The translations under genes were made by a program, and so were the position numbers. This document shows, piece after piece, positions 51,593-59,984 of a stretch of 64,000 nt of DNA. Position 1 is the stretch's first letter, and each line of letters opens with the position of its first letter. This stretch comes from QAMH01 sp900556425. Lineage in GTDB: Bacteria; Actinomycetota; Coriobacteriia; Coriobacteriales; QAMH01. Location of the stretch: NCBI GenBank assembly GCA_902475535.1, contig CABRZR010000001.1:186001-250000 (forward strand), given 5' to 3'. The notes under the pieces are model-generated. The model saw only the letters and a program-made list of their open reading frames with translations. It searched no databases and was not told the DNA's origin.

Positions 51593-51598
51593 TGATCC

Positions 51599-51727
51599 CG
51601 TCATTTCGAGCACTCCCCTTGTCATTTCGAGCGAAATGGCGAGATTCCTCCACTTCGGGGCCTTGCGGCCCCTCCGGTCGGAATGACAATGAGCCGCGGC
51701 CTTGCGGCCGCTCCAGTCGAGATGACA
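51599..51727. repeat. Nested TGTCATTTCGA elements
   Basis: A lone left end at 51599 is followed by TTGTCATTTCGAGCG (51618) and two right ends, GGTCGGAATGACA (to 51688) and AGTCGAGATGACA (to 51727), with GGGGCCTTGCGGCCCC between. It looks like one element with partial duplication. Confidence 0.7.
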
Positions 51728-51755
51728 GCTATTGCGAAGCGAAAGGAAGCACCAC

Positions 51756-54107
51756 ATGAGAAAGGCACTGTCTATCTTCTTCAGCGCAGCGCTGGCGCTC
51801 GCCATGTTGCCTGCGGTGGCGTTTGCCGCGCCTGGGACGCAGGCAGATGCCGACGCGTCGCTTGCCACCCAGGCATCGGACGATCAGACCGAGGCCATGT
51901 ACCGCCTCTACAATCCCAACTCCGGCGAGCACTTCTACACATCCTCGACTGTCGAGCGCGATAGCGTCATCGCCGCGGGCTGGGATGACGAGGGCATCGG
52001 CTGGACGGCCCCCATTCGGGGTATCCAGGTCTATCGCCTCTACAACCCCTTCGCTGGCGAGCATCATTACACTACTTCGCCCGATGAGCGCGACATGCTC
52101 GTGGAGGCGGGCTGGAACTGGGAGGAGGGAGGCTGGCTCTCCGATCCCGATAAGGCCGTGCCACTCTACCGCGCCTACAATCCCAACGCCTACGCCAACA
52201 ACCACCATTACACGACGGATTGGGGCGAGTTTCAGACGCTCCTCTCCCTCGGCTGGCAGGATGAGGGCATCGGCTGGTACGGCGTGGGCCCCGGCTCTGG
52301 GGACACCGGGAACGGTTCCGGTAACTCTGGCAATGGCTCCAACGGTTCGGGCGATTCCGGTAACTCCAACGGCGACTCCAACAACCCCGGTGGCTCGGGA
52401 GATTCGGGCACCGACTCCGACGATTCCGCGACGATATATGTCGTCACCTTTGACGGCAACGGCGGAACCATGACCGGTGCGGTACAGCGTTCCGTGAAGA
52501 AGGGAAGCGCTCTTGGCGATGGGCCGATGGTGACTCGTGATGGCTACGATTTCACCGGCTGGTTTACCTCGCCCCATGGGGGCAACCAATACACGTCTTC
52601 GACACTGGTCAATAGTGACGTGAAGCTCTTTGCCGGCTGGAAGCTCAAGGTCACCGATCCTGACGAGAAGCCTACGTATCGCGTGCAGTTCGATGCCAAC
52701 GGCGGGTCGGGTACCATGTCGCCGATTTCCTACTACCGCGACACCACCTATAGCCTGCCCCGCAATCTCTACAGCCGCAGCGGGTATACGTTCGATGGCT
52801 GGGCGACCGAGCAAGGTGGTGCCAAACGCTTTTCCGATGGCCAGCAGGTGAGCAACCTCGGGCTCGGCGGTAGCACCATCACCCTCTACGCCCGTTGGCG
52901 GGCGAATACGACCGCTGCAGCAGCCGCTTTTGCTGCGGCTCCGCAGGCAGCGGCCAGTCAGGATACGTCATCGTTGAGCAATGCGGTCGTCGCTCCCATT
53001 CCAAGCGTTACCTATACGGGCGCCGAGATAAAACCGGACCCTGCCGTGACGCTCGATGGCAAGCGCCTTGTCAAGGGCGTCGATTATTCGCTCAGCTACG
53101 CAAGCAACGTTGACGCTACCGAGAGGGCGACCGTGATCATCGAGGGCATGGGAAGCTATACGGGGCGCAAGTACGCCTACTTCACGATCGAGCGCGCCTC
53201 GATTACCGATGCAAGCGTGACGGCGAATCCGGCGCAGTACACCTATGATGGCATGGAGAAAACACCGGCTGTGACCGTGAATCTTGGCGGCAAGACACTC
53301 CAGGACGGCCCGGACTACTATGTCTATCCCGTGACAGATAACGTCAATGTCGGAACCAAGGTGCTGCACGTGTACGGAGAGGGCAACTATTCGGGCACCA
53401 AACCCGTCGCCTACACCATCACTCCCGCCCAGCTCAGCTCCGTGAGTCTGAGCGAGACGCGCCTTACCTACACTGGCTATTGGCAGGAGCCCAAGCTAAC
53501 CGTGATGGGTGCTGGCAAAGTGCTCAAGGAGTGGACCGACTACACCGTCTCGTATCCTAATGACTGCACCAGTATCGGTACGAAACACCTGGTCATAACC
53601 GGATGCAAGAACTTTACCGGCACGTTGGAGGCCGAGTTCGAGATCGTCCCCGAAGCATCAAACGATCCCTCGAACCCCGTGGCCACCCAGGTGATGTACC
53701 GCGCCTATAATCCCAACTCCGGCGAGCACTTCTACACGGCGCACTACGCCGAGGTGGAATCCATCGTGGCCGCGGGATGGCGCTACGAGGGCGAGGCCTG
53801 GACCGCCCCGGTGACCTCTGCGACGCCGGTCTACCGCCTGTACTCGGGCACCGACCACCACTACACCACCTCCGTCGTCGAGCGCGACCACCTCATGTCC
53901 GTGGGCTGGTCCGACGAGGGGATAGGCTGGTACTCCGACGACGCCAAGGGGGTGGGCCTGCACCGCCTGTTCAACCCCAACGTCGACCCGAGCGCCCCCA
54001 CCAACAACTCCGGAAGCCACCACTACACCACGAGCGAGGTCGAGCGCGACCATCTCGTCTCCATCGGCTGGCAGTACGAGGACTTCGGCTGGTACGGGGT
54101 CAAGTAG
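51756..54107 (+). CDS. Surface protein: DUF5648 at both ends, InlB B-repeats and Ig-like repeats
   Basis: ATG 51756 is preferred (GAAAGGAAG before it), giving 783 residues. The signal ends near AFA-APG. A complete DUF5648 module (48-177) is followed by a Gly/Ser/Asn linker (178-225), two InlB B-type repeats (about 226-298 and 305-385; VTFDGNGGTMTG...GYDFTGWF, VQFDANGGSGTM...GYTFDGWA), three Ig-like repeats (about 411-631), and a second, variant DUF5648 module (646-783; LYSGTDHHYTTS). It is the only protein here with DUF5648 at both ends. The 3' ~400 bp are visibly more GC-rich than the rest. Confidence 0.88.
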   Translation: MRKALSIFFSAALALAMLPAVAFAAPGTQADADASLATQASDDQTEAMYRLYNPNSGEHFYTSSTVERDSVIAAGWDDEGIGWTAPIRGIQVYRLYNPFAGEHHYTTSPDERDMLVEAGWNWEEGGWLSDPDKAVPLYRAYNPNAYANNHHYTTDWGEFQTLLSLGWQDEGIGWYGVGPGSGDTGNGSGNSGNGSNGSGDSGNSNGDSNNPGGSGDSGTDSDDSATIYVVTFDGNGGTMTGAVQRSVKKGSALGDGPMVTRDGYDFTGWFTSPHGGNQYTSSTLVNSDVKLFAGWKLKVTDPDEKPTYRVQFDANGGSGTMSPISYYRDTTYSLPRNLYSRSGYTFDGWATEQGGAKRFSDGQQVSNLGLGGSTITLYARWRANTTAAAAAFAAAPQAAASQDTSSLSNAVVAPIPSVTYTGAEIKPDPAVTLDGKRLVKGVDYSLSYASNVDATERATVIIEGMGSYTGRKYAYFTIERASITDASVTANPAQYTYDGMEKTPAVTVNLGGKTLQDGPDYYVYPVTDNVNVGTKVLHVYGEGNYSGTKPVAYTITPAQLSSVSLSETRLTYTGYWQEPKLTVMGAGKVLKEWTDYTVSYPNDCTSIGTKHLVITGCKNFTGTLEAEFEIVPEASNDPSNPVATQVMYRAYNPNSGEHFYTAHYAEVESIVAAGWRYEGEAWTAPVTSATPVYRLYSGTDHHYTTSVVERDHLMSVGWSDEGIGWYSDDAKGVGLHRLFNPNVDPSAPTNNSGSHHYTTSEVERDHLVSIGWQYEDFGWYGVK

Positions 54108-54200
54108 AAATCGCAGCAGCGCCAATTGTCGAGGGCTTGTGAAGTGCCGGAAACGATTGCGTACCGCACCCCGATTTACTTGTCATTTCGGCGAGTTAGC

Positions 54201-54229
54201 TTGGAGAGGGCCGCGGCAGTCCGTACAAT
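54201..54229 (+). promoter_or_regulatory. Probable promoter of the gene at 54281
   Basis: TTGGAG (54201-54206) and TACAAT (54224-54229) are separated by 17 bp, a good sigma-70-type layout, 51 bp before the start codon. CGTACAAT also occurs before the gene at 39580. This suggests the large genes are not all read from one promoter. Confidence 0.5.
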
Positions 54230-54280
54230 GCTCCAAAGAATCGCAACAGGCTCCCCGTGCCGGCTTGAAAGGAACCTGAG

Positions 54281-56023
54281 ATGTTCGCACAACCAAAGAC
54301 TTCGTTCTCGAAAAAGATCATAGCCTGCCTCTGCGCGCTTGCCTTTGCCGCAAGCCTCATGCCCGTTGCCGCTTTTGCAGCACCGACGCAGCAGGAGGCG
54401 ACTGCGGAGGACTCCGCTCTTGTCGCCCAGGCAGATGGCAAGCTTGACGTCACCTACCATAGCGAGCGGGAGATCAAGAACTACTACCGCGAGCACAACA
54501 TCAACCTGAACCAGGGCCTGAGCTTCTCGACGGTCCCCAACGCGACGAGCCCCTATGCCGTGGGTGCCATGAGCAAGACATCCCTCGAACAGTCGCTCGC
54601 CACGCTCAACTTCGTTCGCTTCGTCGCGGGCCTCGATGCCAACGTCACCCTTGATGATGAGTACACGCAGCTCGCCCAGGCAGCCGCGCTCGTCGATGCC
54701 GCAAACGGCCAGCTCACTCACACCCCCGCTCGCCCCGAGGGGATGACGAGCGACATGTACGAGAAGGGCCTTGCGGGCGCTCAGGCAAGCAACCTGTATG
54801 CCTCGTCTGGAACCGGCAGCATCAATGCGGCCATCCTTTCCTGGCTCGACGACTCCGACGAGCACAACATCTCGGTCCTTGGCCATCGTCGCTGGGTGCT
54901 GAATCCCTACATGGGAAAGACCGGCTTTGGTGCCGTGGCGGATTCCGGTGGCAAGGGCGGCTTCAGGGGCTGGGGCGCCATGTACTCGATTGACAACAGC
55001 AATACGCGTGCCTCGCAGAAGAACGTCGCCTGGCCCGCGGAGAACACCCCCATGGAGCTCTTCGCTTCCGATAGCGCCTGGTCGCTTTCCACGGGAGCCG
55101 ATCTTGATGCCTCTCAGGTGAAGGTCACGGTCACGCGCAACTCCGACATGAAGACCTGGAACCTCTCCCAGGGCAGCGCCGATGGTGACTTTTACGTTAA
55201 CAACGACAACTACGGACAGAAGGGTTGCATCATCTTCCGTCCCAAGGGCCTTTCCGTTGGCGTCGGCAGTGGCGAAAACGACTTCTACCAGGTTTCCGTC
55301 ACGGGCATTCCCAATCCCGTGAGCTACAAGGTGAGCTTCTTCGGCCTGAGCGACGAGATCACCTCGGTCACGTTGCCCCAGACCGAATACGAGTACACCG
55401 GCTCCGAGATCATGCCCAAGCCGAGCGTCAAATACTATGACCGCCTGCTCACCCAGGACAGGGATTACGAGGTCGCCTACAGCAACAACGTCAACGAGGG
55501 AACCGCCACGGTCAAGGTTACCGGTATCGGGACCTACACGGGTACGCTGACGACCACGTTCAAGATCGTGCCGGCTTCGGCCACTAATCCGGGCGACCCG
55601 CAGCCCTCGGACCCCATCGGCACGCCCGTCGTCATGTACCGCCTTTACAATCCCAATAGCGGTGAGCATTTTTATACCGCGAGCGAGTACGAGCGCGCCT
55701 ATCTCATCGACATCGGTTGGAACAACGAGGATGTTGGCTGGATTGCGCCTTCCGATGGTGAACCGGTCTATCGCCTCTACAACTCCTATGCCGGCGAGCA
55801 TCACTACACGCTGTCGGCCTACGAGCGTGACCATCTCATCAGCGTCGGCTGGAACGACGAGGGCATCGGCTGGTATTCCGGTGGGCGCACGCCGCTCTAT
55901 CGCCAGTACAACCCCAATGCCTACGCCAACAACCATAACTACACGACCAGCGAATACGAGCGGGACAACGTGCTCGCCGCTGGCTGGAACGACGAGGGCA
56001 TCGGCTGGTACGGCATCGAGTAG
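54281..56023 (+). CDS. Surface protein: CAP domain (second type) + Ig-like repeat + DUF5648
   Basis: A 580-residue exported protein (signal to about 32, AFA-APT). Its CAP domain (about 104-225) differs from those at 44528 and 47853: LATLNFVRFVAGLDANVTLD, a Thr-His in QLTHTPARPEG, and GHRRWVLNPYMGKTGFGAV, a form common in clostridial and actinobacterial CAP proteins. A beta-rich part (226-355), one Ig-like repeat (about 356-432) and DUF5648 (452-580) follow. It has its own likely promoter. The next gene begins 25 bp after its stop with a strong AAGGAGG. Confidence 0.87.
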   Translation: MFAQPKTSFSKKIIACLCALAFAASLMPVAAFAAPTQQEATAEDSALVAQADGKLDVTYHSEREIKNYYREHNINLNQGLSFSTVPNATSPYAVGAMSKTSLEQSLATLNFVRFVAGLDANVTLDDEYTQLAQAAALVDAANGQLTHTPARPEGMTSDMYEKGLAGAQASNLYASSGTGSINAAILSWLDDSDEHNISVLGHRRWVLNPYMGKTGFGAVADSGGKGGFRGWGAMYSIDNSNTRASQKNVAWPAENTPMELFASDSAWSLSTGADLDASQVKVTVTRNSDMKTWNLSQGSADGDFYVNNDNYGQKGCIIFRPKGLSVGVGSGENDFYQVSVTGIPNPVSYKVSFFGLSDEITSVTLPQTEYEYTGSEIMPKPSVKYYDRLLTQDRDYEVAYSNNVNEGTATVKVTGIGTYTGTLTTTFKIVPASATNPGDPQPSDPIGTPVVMYRLYNPNSGEHFYTASEYERAYLIDIGWNNEDVGWIAPSDGEPVYRLYNSYAGEHHYTLSAYERDHLISVGWNDEGIGWYSGGRTPLYRQYNPNAYANNHNYTTSEYERDNVLAAGWNDEGIGWYGIE

Positions 56024-56047
56024 CCCAAGATCCAAGGAGGATAGAGC

Positions 56048-57646
56048 ATGAATACCAAGACGCAGGTCATGCCGCTGAAAGGCGTTATCGCAGCCCTTTG
56101 TGCGCTGGCTTTGGCGCTGGCCCTCGTGCCCGTCACGGCGCTCTCCGCTCATGCGGACAATCCGGCAAGCGGCACGAGCGGCGACTGCACGTGGACGATC
56201 GACGGCGCAGGCACACTCACCATCGCCCCTTCCAACGGTCCAAGCGGAACGCTCGCCGATCTCGAGTACCATACAGACAACAGCGCTCCGTGGCTTGCCC
56301 ATCGCAGCGCCATCAAGGCCGTGGTCATTAAGTCCGGTGTCAAGGCAAACGAGAATCTGAGCGGCATGTTCGCCGATTGTGCGTTCATCACGTCCATCGA
56401 CCTTGCTGGCCTGGATACCACCCGCACTACCAACATGGAGAGTATGTTCCTTGGATGCACCCGTCTCGCATCCATTGACGCGACAAGGCTTTCCACGGCC
56501 AATGTCGAGGACATGACCATGATGTTCAAGGGCTGCTCGGCCCTCACCTCGCTTGACGTCTCCGGGTTCAACACGTCGAAGGTCGCCAAGATGCAGGCCA
56601 TGTTCGAGTCGTGTACGGAGCTAAGCACGCTGAACGTATCGGGCTTCGACACCTCAAAAGTCGAGGTCATGACGGGCATGTTCGCGAGTTGTCCGCGCCT
56701 GTCGTCTCTCGACGTCTCCAGGTTCGACACCTCGCGCGTGACGCACATGGACAGCATGTTCTCCGGGTGCGCCTCGCTCGGATCCCTGAACGTTTCGAAC
56801 TTTGATACCTCGCGCGTCGCGGTCATGGGCAACATGTTCTCCGGCTGTTCCTCCATCGGCTCGCTCGATGTCTCGAAATTCGACACCTCCGATGTCATCA
56901 GCATGGAGGGCATGTTCTACGGCTGCAAGGCGCTTCGCTCGCTGGACCTCTCGAGCTTCGATACCTCCAAGGTGACGAGGATGGAGCTTGGACCCTACAA
57001 GATGTTCGGCGGCTGCGACGACCTTGCCGAGGTGAAGCTTGGCACGGGCTTTAGCTTCAAGGGCGCGAGAAACGAGGTGCTCACGACGCTGCCCGAGGGC
57101 GAATGGCACTCGCAGGCCCTGGACAAGACCTTCACGGCCGCGCAGATCGCTGCCGATCGTAACAACGCGGCTGATAGCTACAGCAGGTACATTCCCGATG
57201 ACCCCGAGAAGCCCAGGCCGACGGAGCCCCAGGGCGAGCGCATCACGATGTTCCGCCTATACAACCCCAACTCCGGCGAGCACTTCTACACGTCGAGCGA
57301 GGTCGAGCGCGACAATTGCGTTGTCAACGGCTGGAACGACGAGGGCATCGGCTGGATTGCCCCGTCCGAGGGCCAGCCGGTCTACCGTCTCTACAATCCC
57401 AACCTGCCCGGTGAGCATCACTATACGATGAGCACCGTCGAGAAGGAGAACCTCACGAGCCTGGGTTGGATTGACGAAGGCGTGAGGTGGTATTCGGGCG
57501 GATACACGCCGCTCATGCGCGAGTACAACCCCAACGAGTACGCGAACAATCACAACTACACGTCCAGCGAGGTCGAGCACAGCCATCTTGTTAGCATTGG
57601 TTGGAACGACGAGGGCATAGGTTGGTATGGAATCGAGGGACGCTAA
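56048..57646 (+). CDS. Surface protein: LRR + DUF5648
   Basis: A 532-residue exported protein (signal to about 36, AHA-DNP). The CTWTIDGAGTLTIAP entry strand and about ten LRR units (about 102-335; MFSGCSSIGSLDVSKFDTSDV) are followed by a short spacer and DUF5648 (401-531). Unit 2 of DUF5648 has a two-residue change (NPNLPGEHHYTMS). It has no Ig-like stalk. The next gene follows after 45 bp, so 54281-56048-57692 may form one transcript. Confidence 0.88.
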   Translation: MNTKTQVMPLKGVIAALCALALALALVPVTALSAHADNPASGTSGDCTWTIDGAGTLTIAPSNGPSGTLADLEYHTDNSAPWLAHRSAIKAVVIKSGVKANENLSGMFADCAFITSIDLAGLDTTRTTNMESMFLGCTRLASIDATRLSTANVEDMTMMFKGCSALTSLDVSGFNTSKVAKMQAMFESCTELSTLNVSGFDTSKVEVMTGMFASCPRLSSLDVSRFDTSRVTHMDSMFSGCASLGSLNVSNFDTSRVAVMGNMFSGCSSIGSLDVSKFDTSDVISMEGMFYGCKALRSLDLSSFDTSKVTRMELGPYKMFGGCDDLAEVKLGTGFSFKGARNEVLTTLPEGEWHSQALDKTFTAAQIAADRNNAADSYSRYIPDDPEKPRPTEPQGERITMFRLYNPNSGEHFYTSSEVERDNCVVNGWNDEGIGWIAPSEGQPVYRLYNPNLPGEHHYTMSTVEKENLTSLGWIDEGVRWYSGGYTPLMREYNPNEYANNHNYTSSEVEHSHLVSIGWNDEGIGWYGIEGR

Positions 57647-57691
57647 AGCGCGTCCTGGAAAGATGGCGCCTAGCGCACGAAGGAGGAATTC

Positions 57692-58732
57692 ATGGAGATT
57701 TCGAAGTCAACACATTGGAGAGTCGCGAGGGCGCTGCTTGCCGCGTTCTGCGCATGCGCGATTGCCCTGGCGGTCACGCTGGCTGCACAGCCTGTCCAGC
57801 AGGCCTACGCGGCTAACGGCAAGACGGGCGCCGAGGTCATGTTCCGCCTGTACAATCCCAACTCCGGCGAGCACTTCTACACGTCGAGCGAGGTCGAGCG
57901 TGACAATTGCGTGAATAACGGCTGGGATGACGAGGGCAGGGGCTGGGTTGCCCCCACCGAGGGCGAGCCGGTATATCGCGTCTATAATCCCAACGCCGGC
58001 GAGCATCACTACACGATGAGCACTGTCGAGCGTGACAGCCTGGTTGCTATAGGCTGGGTTGACGAGGGCGAGCGCTGGCGCTCCAACGCCACGAAGCACG
58101 TCGTGCTGTACCGCCTCTACAATCCCAACGAGTTTGCGAACAACCACCACTACACCAAGGATGCTGGCGAGCGAGACATTCTGGTAAGCAAGGGATGGAA
58201 GTACGAAGGCGAGAGCTGGTATGGCACGGAGTATTACGCCGATATCGAGATGAAGGATCTGGGCACCATTACGGTCTCCCTCGATGCCACTGCTGCTCCC
58301 AAGACGGTCGATAACTTCGTGAAACTTGCCAATAAGGGCTTCTACAACGGGCTTGGTTTCCATCGCATCATCAAGGACTTCATGATGCAGGGTGGCGATC
58401 CGCTGGGTACGGGCAGCGGCGGTAGCGGCGAGAATATCTATGGCGAGTTCGCCGACAACGGCTTCGATAATCCCGTCTCGCACACGAGGGGCGCGATTTC
58501 GATGGCCCGCTCTACCGATCCCAACTCCGGCAGCTCGCAGTTCTTCATCTGCCACAAGGATGTGACTGACTTGGATGGTCACTATGCCGCGTTTGGTCAT
58601 GTCATCGACGGTATCGAGATCGTGGACAAGATCTGCGACGAGATTGGCAAGCCTGGTGACGATCCTGGCAATGGAATGATTGACAGGGATAAGCGCCCCG
58701 TCATCGAGAAGATCACGACAGGCCTGCTCTAA
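57692..58732 (+). CDS. DUF5648-cyclophilin fusion (secreted peptidyl-prolyl isomerase)
   Basis: A 346-residue exported protein (signal to about 38, AYA-ANG). A DUF5648 module (50-178) directly precedes a complete cyclophilin domain (about 181-346). The cyclophilin is of the single-domain bacterial type, with GFHRIIKDFMMQGGDP (catalytic Arg), SSQFFICHKD and HYAAFGHVIDGIEIV. It should catalyse prolyl cis-trans isomerisation outside the membrane. As in the gene at 6070, DUF5648 is N-terminal and the enzyme C-terminal. It ends the surface cluster. Helping its many exported neighbours fold is an attractive but unproven role. Confidence 0.9.
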   Translation: MEISKSTHWRVARALLAAFCACAIALAVTLAAQPVQQAYAANGKTGAEVMFRLYNPNSGEHFYTSSEVERDNCVNNGWDDEGRGWVAPTEGEPVYRVYNPNAGEHHYTMSTVERDSLVAIGWVDEGERWRSNATKHVVLYRLYNPNEFANNHHYTKDAGERDILVSKGWKYEGESWYGTEYYADIEMKDLGTITVSLDATAAPKTVDNFVKLANKGFYNGLGFHRIIKDFMMQGGDPLGTGSGGSGENIYGEFADNGFDNPVSHTRGAISMARSTDPNSGSSQFFICHKDVTDLDGHYAAFGHVIDGIEIVDKICDEIGKPGDDPGNGMIDRDKRPVIEKITTGLL

Positions 58733-58743
58733 GCAGGAGTGAG

Positions 58744-58780
58744 AACGGGGTGGCTACTTTGGTGGTTGCCCCGTTTCTGT
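58744..58780 (+). terminator. Terminator closing the surface cluster
   Basis: AACGGGG and CCCCGTT pair around GTGGCTACTTTGGTGGTTG-like sequence and are followed by TCTG. It lies 12 bp after the stop of the cyclophilin fusion. Confidence 0.6.
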
Positions 58781-58859
58781 GATGGGGTTTTAACATGCGT
58801 GCGTATTGCATGGGCGCGATACCCCACCAAACCCCCAAACGCACACGAAACGCACATGC

Positions 58860-58894
58860 AAAAAAACAGGCCAGGGACGTAAGTCTCTGGCCTG
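58860..58894 (-). terminator. Rho-independent terminator of tRNA-Arg (minus strand)
   Basis: CAGGCCAGGGAC (58867-58878) pairs with GTCTCTGGCCTG (58883-58894). On the minus strand it is followed by seven T residues (A-run 58860-58866). It sits 9 bp past the tRNA 3' end. Confidence 0.8.
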
Positions 58895-58903
58895 CGCTTT
58901 TCA

Positions 58904-58980
58904 TGGTGGGGCATAAGGGATTCGAACCCCTGACGTACTGATTCGTAGTCAGTCCCTCTATCCAGCTGAGGTAATGCCCC
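58904..58980 (-). tRNA. tRNA-Arg (anticodon ACG)
   Basis: The minus strand folds into a full cloverleaf: acceptor GGGGCAT/ATGCCCC, anticodon stem ACTGA/TCAGT with loop CTACGAA (anticodon ACG), and T-loop GGTTCGAATCCC with GGG/CCC stem bases. CCA is encoded after discriminator A. The length is 77 nt. It reads CGU/CGC/CGA after deamination of A34. Confidence 0.95.
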
Positions 58981-59157
58981 GATGAAGCCTGAACATAATA
59001 CCACCGCAGCCGACCATGTCAACACTGCTACCAGACAAAGGTGCCCCGGCGGGCTTTGTCTGGTTGCCATCATGCGCACGCGCCACGCGGCATTCCTCCC
59101 ATCTCTGCAACGTGCTATGATTTCGCAATACGTGTGAATTCCAACTGGAGGTTAATC

Positions 59158-59409
59158 ATGTGCGCAAATGGCGTAAACACCCAGCAGCTCAAGGATACGG
59201 TCAATCAAATTGACGAGACGGTTGCCCTGACAAGGCGCTGGACGCATCGCATGTACCATCTCGCATCCGATGGGCAGATGGAGCGCACCGCCATGCAGCT
59301 CCAGAAGATCCAGATGGAGCTCGATAACGTGCGCGAGATGCTCACCGAGGCCCAAGATGCCATCGAGCGTGATGACGCCGACACGGGCGTAACGGTCACC
59401 GCTGTCTAA
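59158..59409 (+). CDS. Small helical protein, unknown function
   Basis: ATG 59158 is chosen for TGGAGG 6-11 nt upstream. The 83-residue product is almost entirely helical and probably coiled-coil (TQQLKDTVNQIDETVALTRRW, AMQLQKIQMELDNVREMLTEAQDAIE). No family is recognised. The following gene begins 7 bp after the stop, suggesting co-transcription. Confidence 0.65.
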   Translation: MCANGVNTQQLKDTVNQIDETVALTRRWTHRMYHLASDGQMERTAMQLQKIQMELDNVREMLTEAQDAIERDDADTGVTVTAV

Positions 59410-59416
59410 GCTTTCC

Positions 59417-59809
59417 ATGACGCAGGCTCAAGACACCACGCTCGTCGTGCTCGCGAATGCGCCTCTCGACGTGCGGGTGGCTTCTGCCCTGCAATCCGCC
59501 GCGCAGGCGCTCGGCTATGCGGATGGCTGTGCCATCGTGCAACTCTCGGAGGCCGGCGATCTCAAACGCTTCGTCTTCGAGGCCGACCCCTGGTCGCTTA
59601 TCGCAATCGATGACGCTTCGATTGACACCTTACGCGGGGCTTTCGATCTAGATGAGCAGGCCTTTGCCGCAGATGTTCCCGCGCACGTCACAGGCTATCG
59701 GCTGGTTGCCGTGCCCGGATTTGCTGCCTGCCTTGATGATCCCGATGCCAAGCGCGTTGCATGGGTTCGCATGCAGGCAGCCGCTCATCCGGGCAATCCG
59801 CTCGACTAG
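59417..59809 (+). CDS. Small protein of unknown function
   Basis: A 130-residue protein without signal or membrane segment. A beta-alpha pattern is visible (TTLVVLANAPLDVRVASALQ, AIVQLSEAGDLKRFVFE, VPAHVTGYRLVAVPGFAACL, ending KRVAWVRMQAAAH). No family is recognised. Codon use resembles that of its neighbours, supporting a real gene. It is separated from the helical protein gene by 7 bp and from tRNA-Ser by 66 bp. Confidence 0.6.
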   Translation: MTQAQDTTLVVLANAPLDVRVASALQSAAQALGYADGCAIVQLSEAGDLKRFVFEADPWSLIAIDDASIDTLRGAFDLDEQAFAADVPAHVTGYRLVAVPGFAACLDDPDAKRVAWVRMQAAAHPGNPLD

Positions 59810-59875
59810 TCCGAATGCGGCGTGTATCACCCTGTGGCGTTTGTGCTATCATTCCGATTTGCGTCGAATTGGCAC

Positions 59876-59970
59876 GGAGAGCTGGCCGAGTTGGCTGAAG
59901 GCGCTCGCCTGCTAAGCGAGTATAGGGTTAGATAGCCCTATCTGGGGTTCGAATCCCCAGCTCTCCGCCA
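59876..59970 (+). tRNA. tRNA-Ser (anticodon GCT)
   Basis: A 95-nt class II tRNA. Acceptor GGAGAGC pairs with GCTCTCC, the anticodon stem CTCGC/GCGAG encloses CTGCTAA (anticodon GCT), and a long variable arm TATAGGGTTAGATAGCCCTA is present. The T-loop is GGTTCGAATCC. CCA is encoded. It reads AGC and AGU. Confidence 0.96.
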
Positions 59971-59984
59971 GACGCTTTTTTTGT

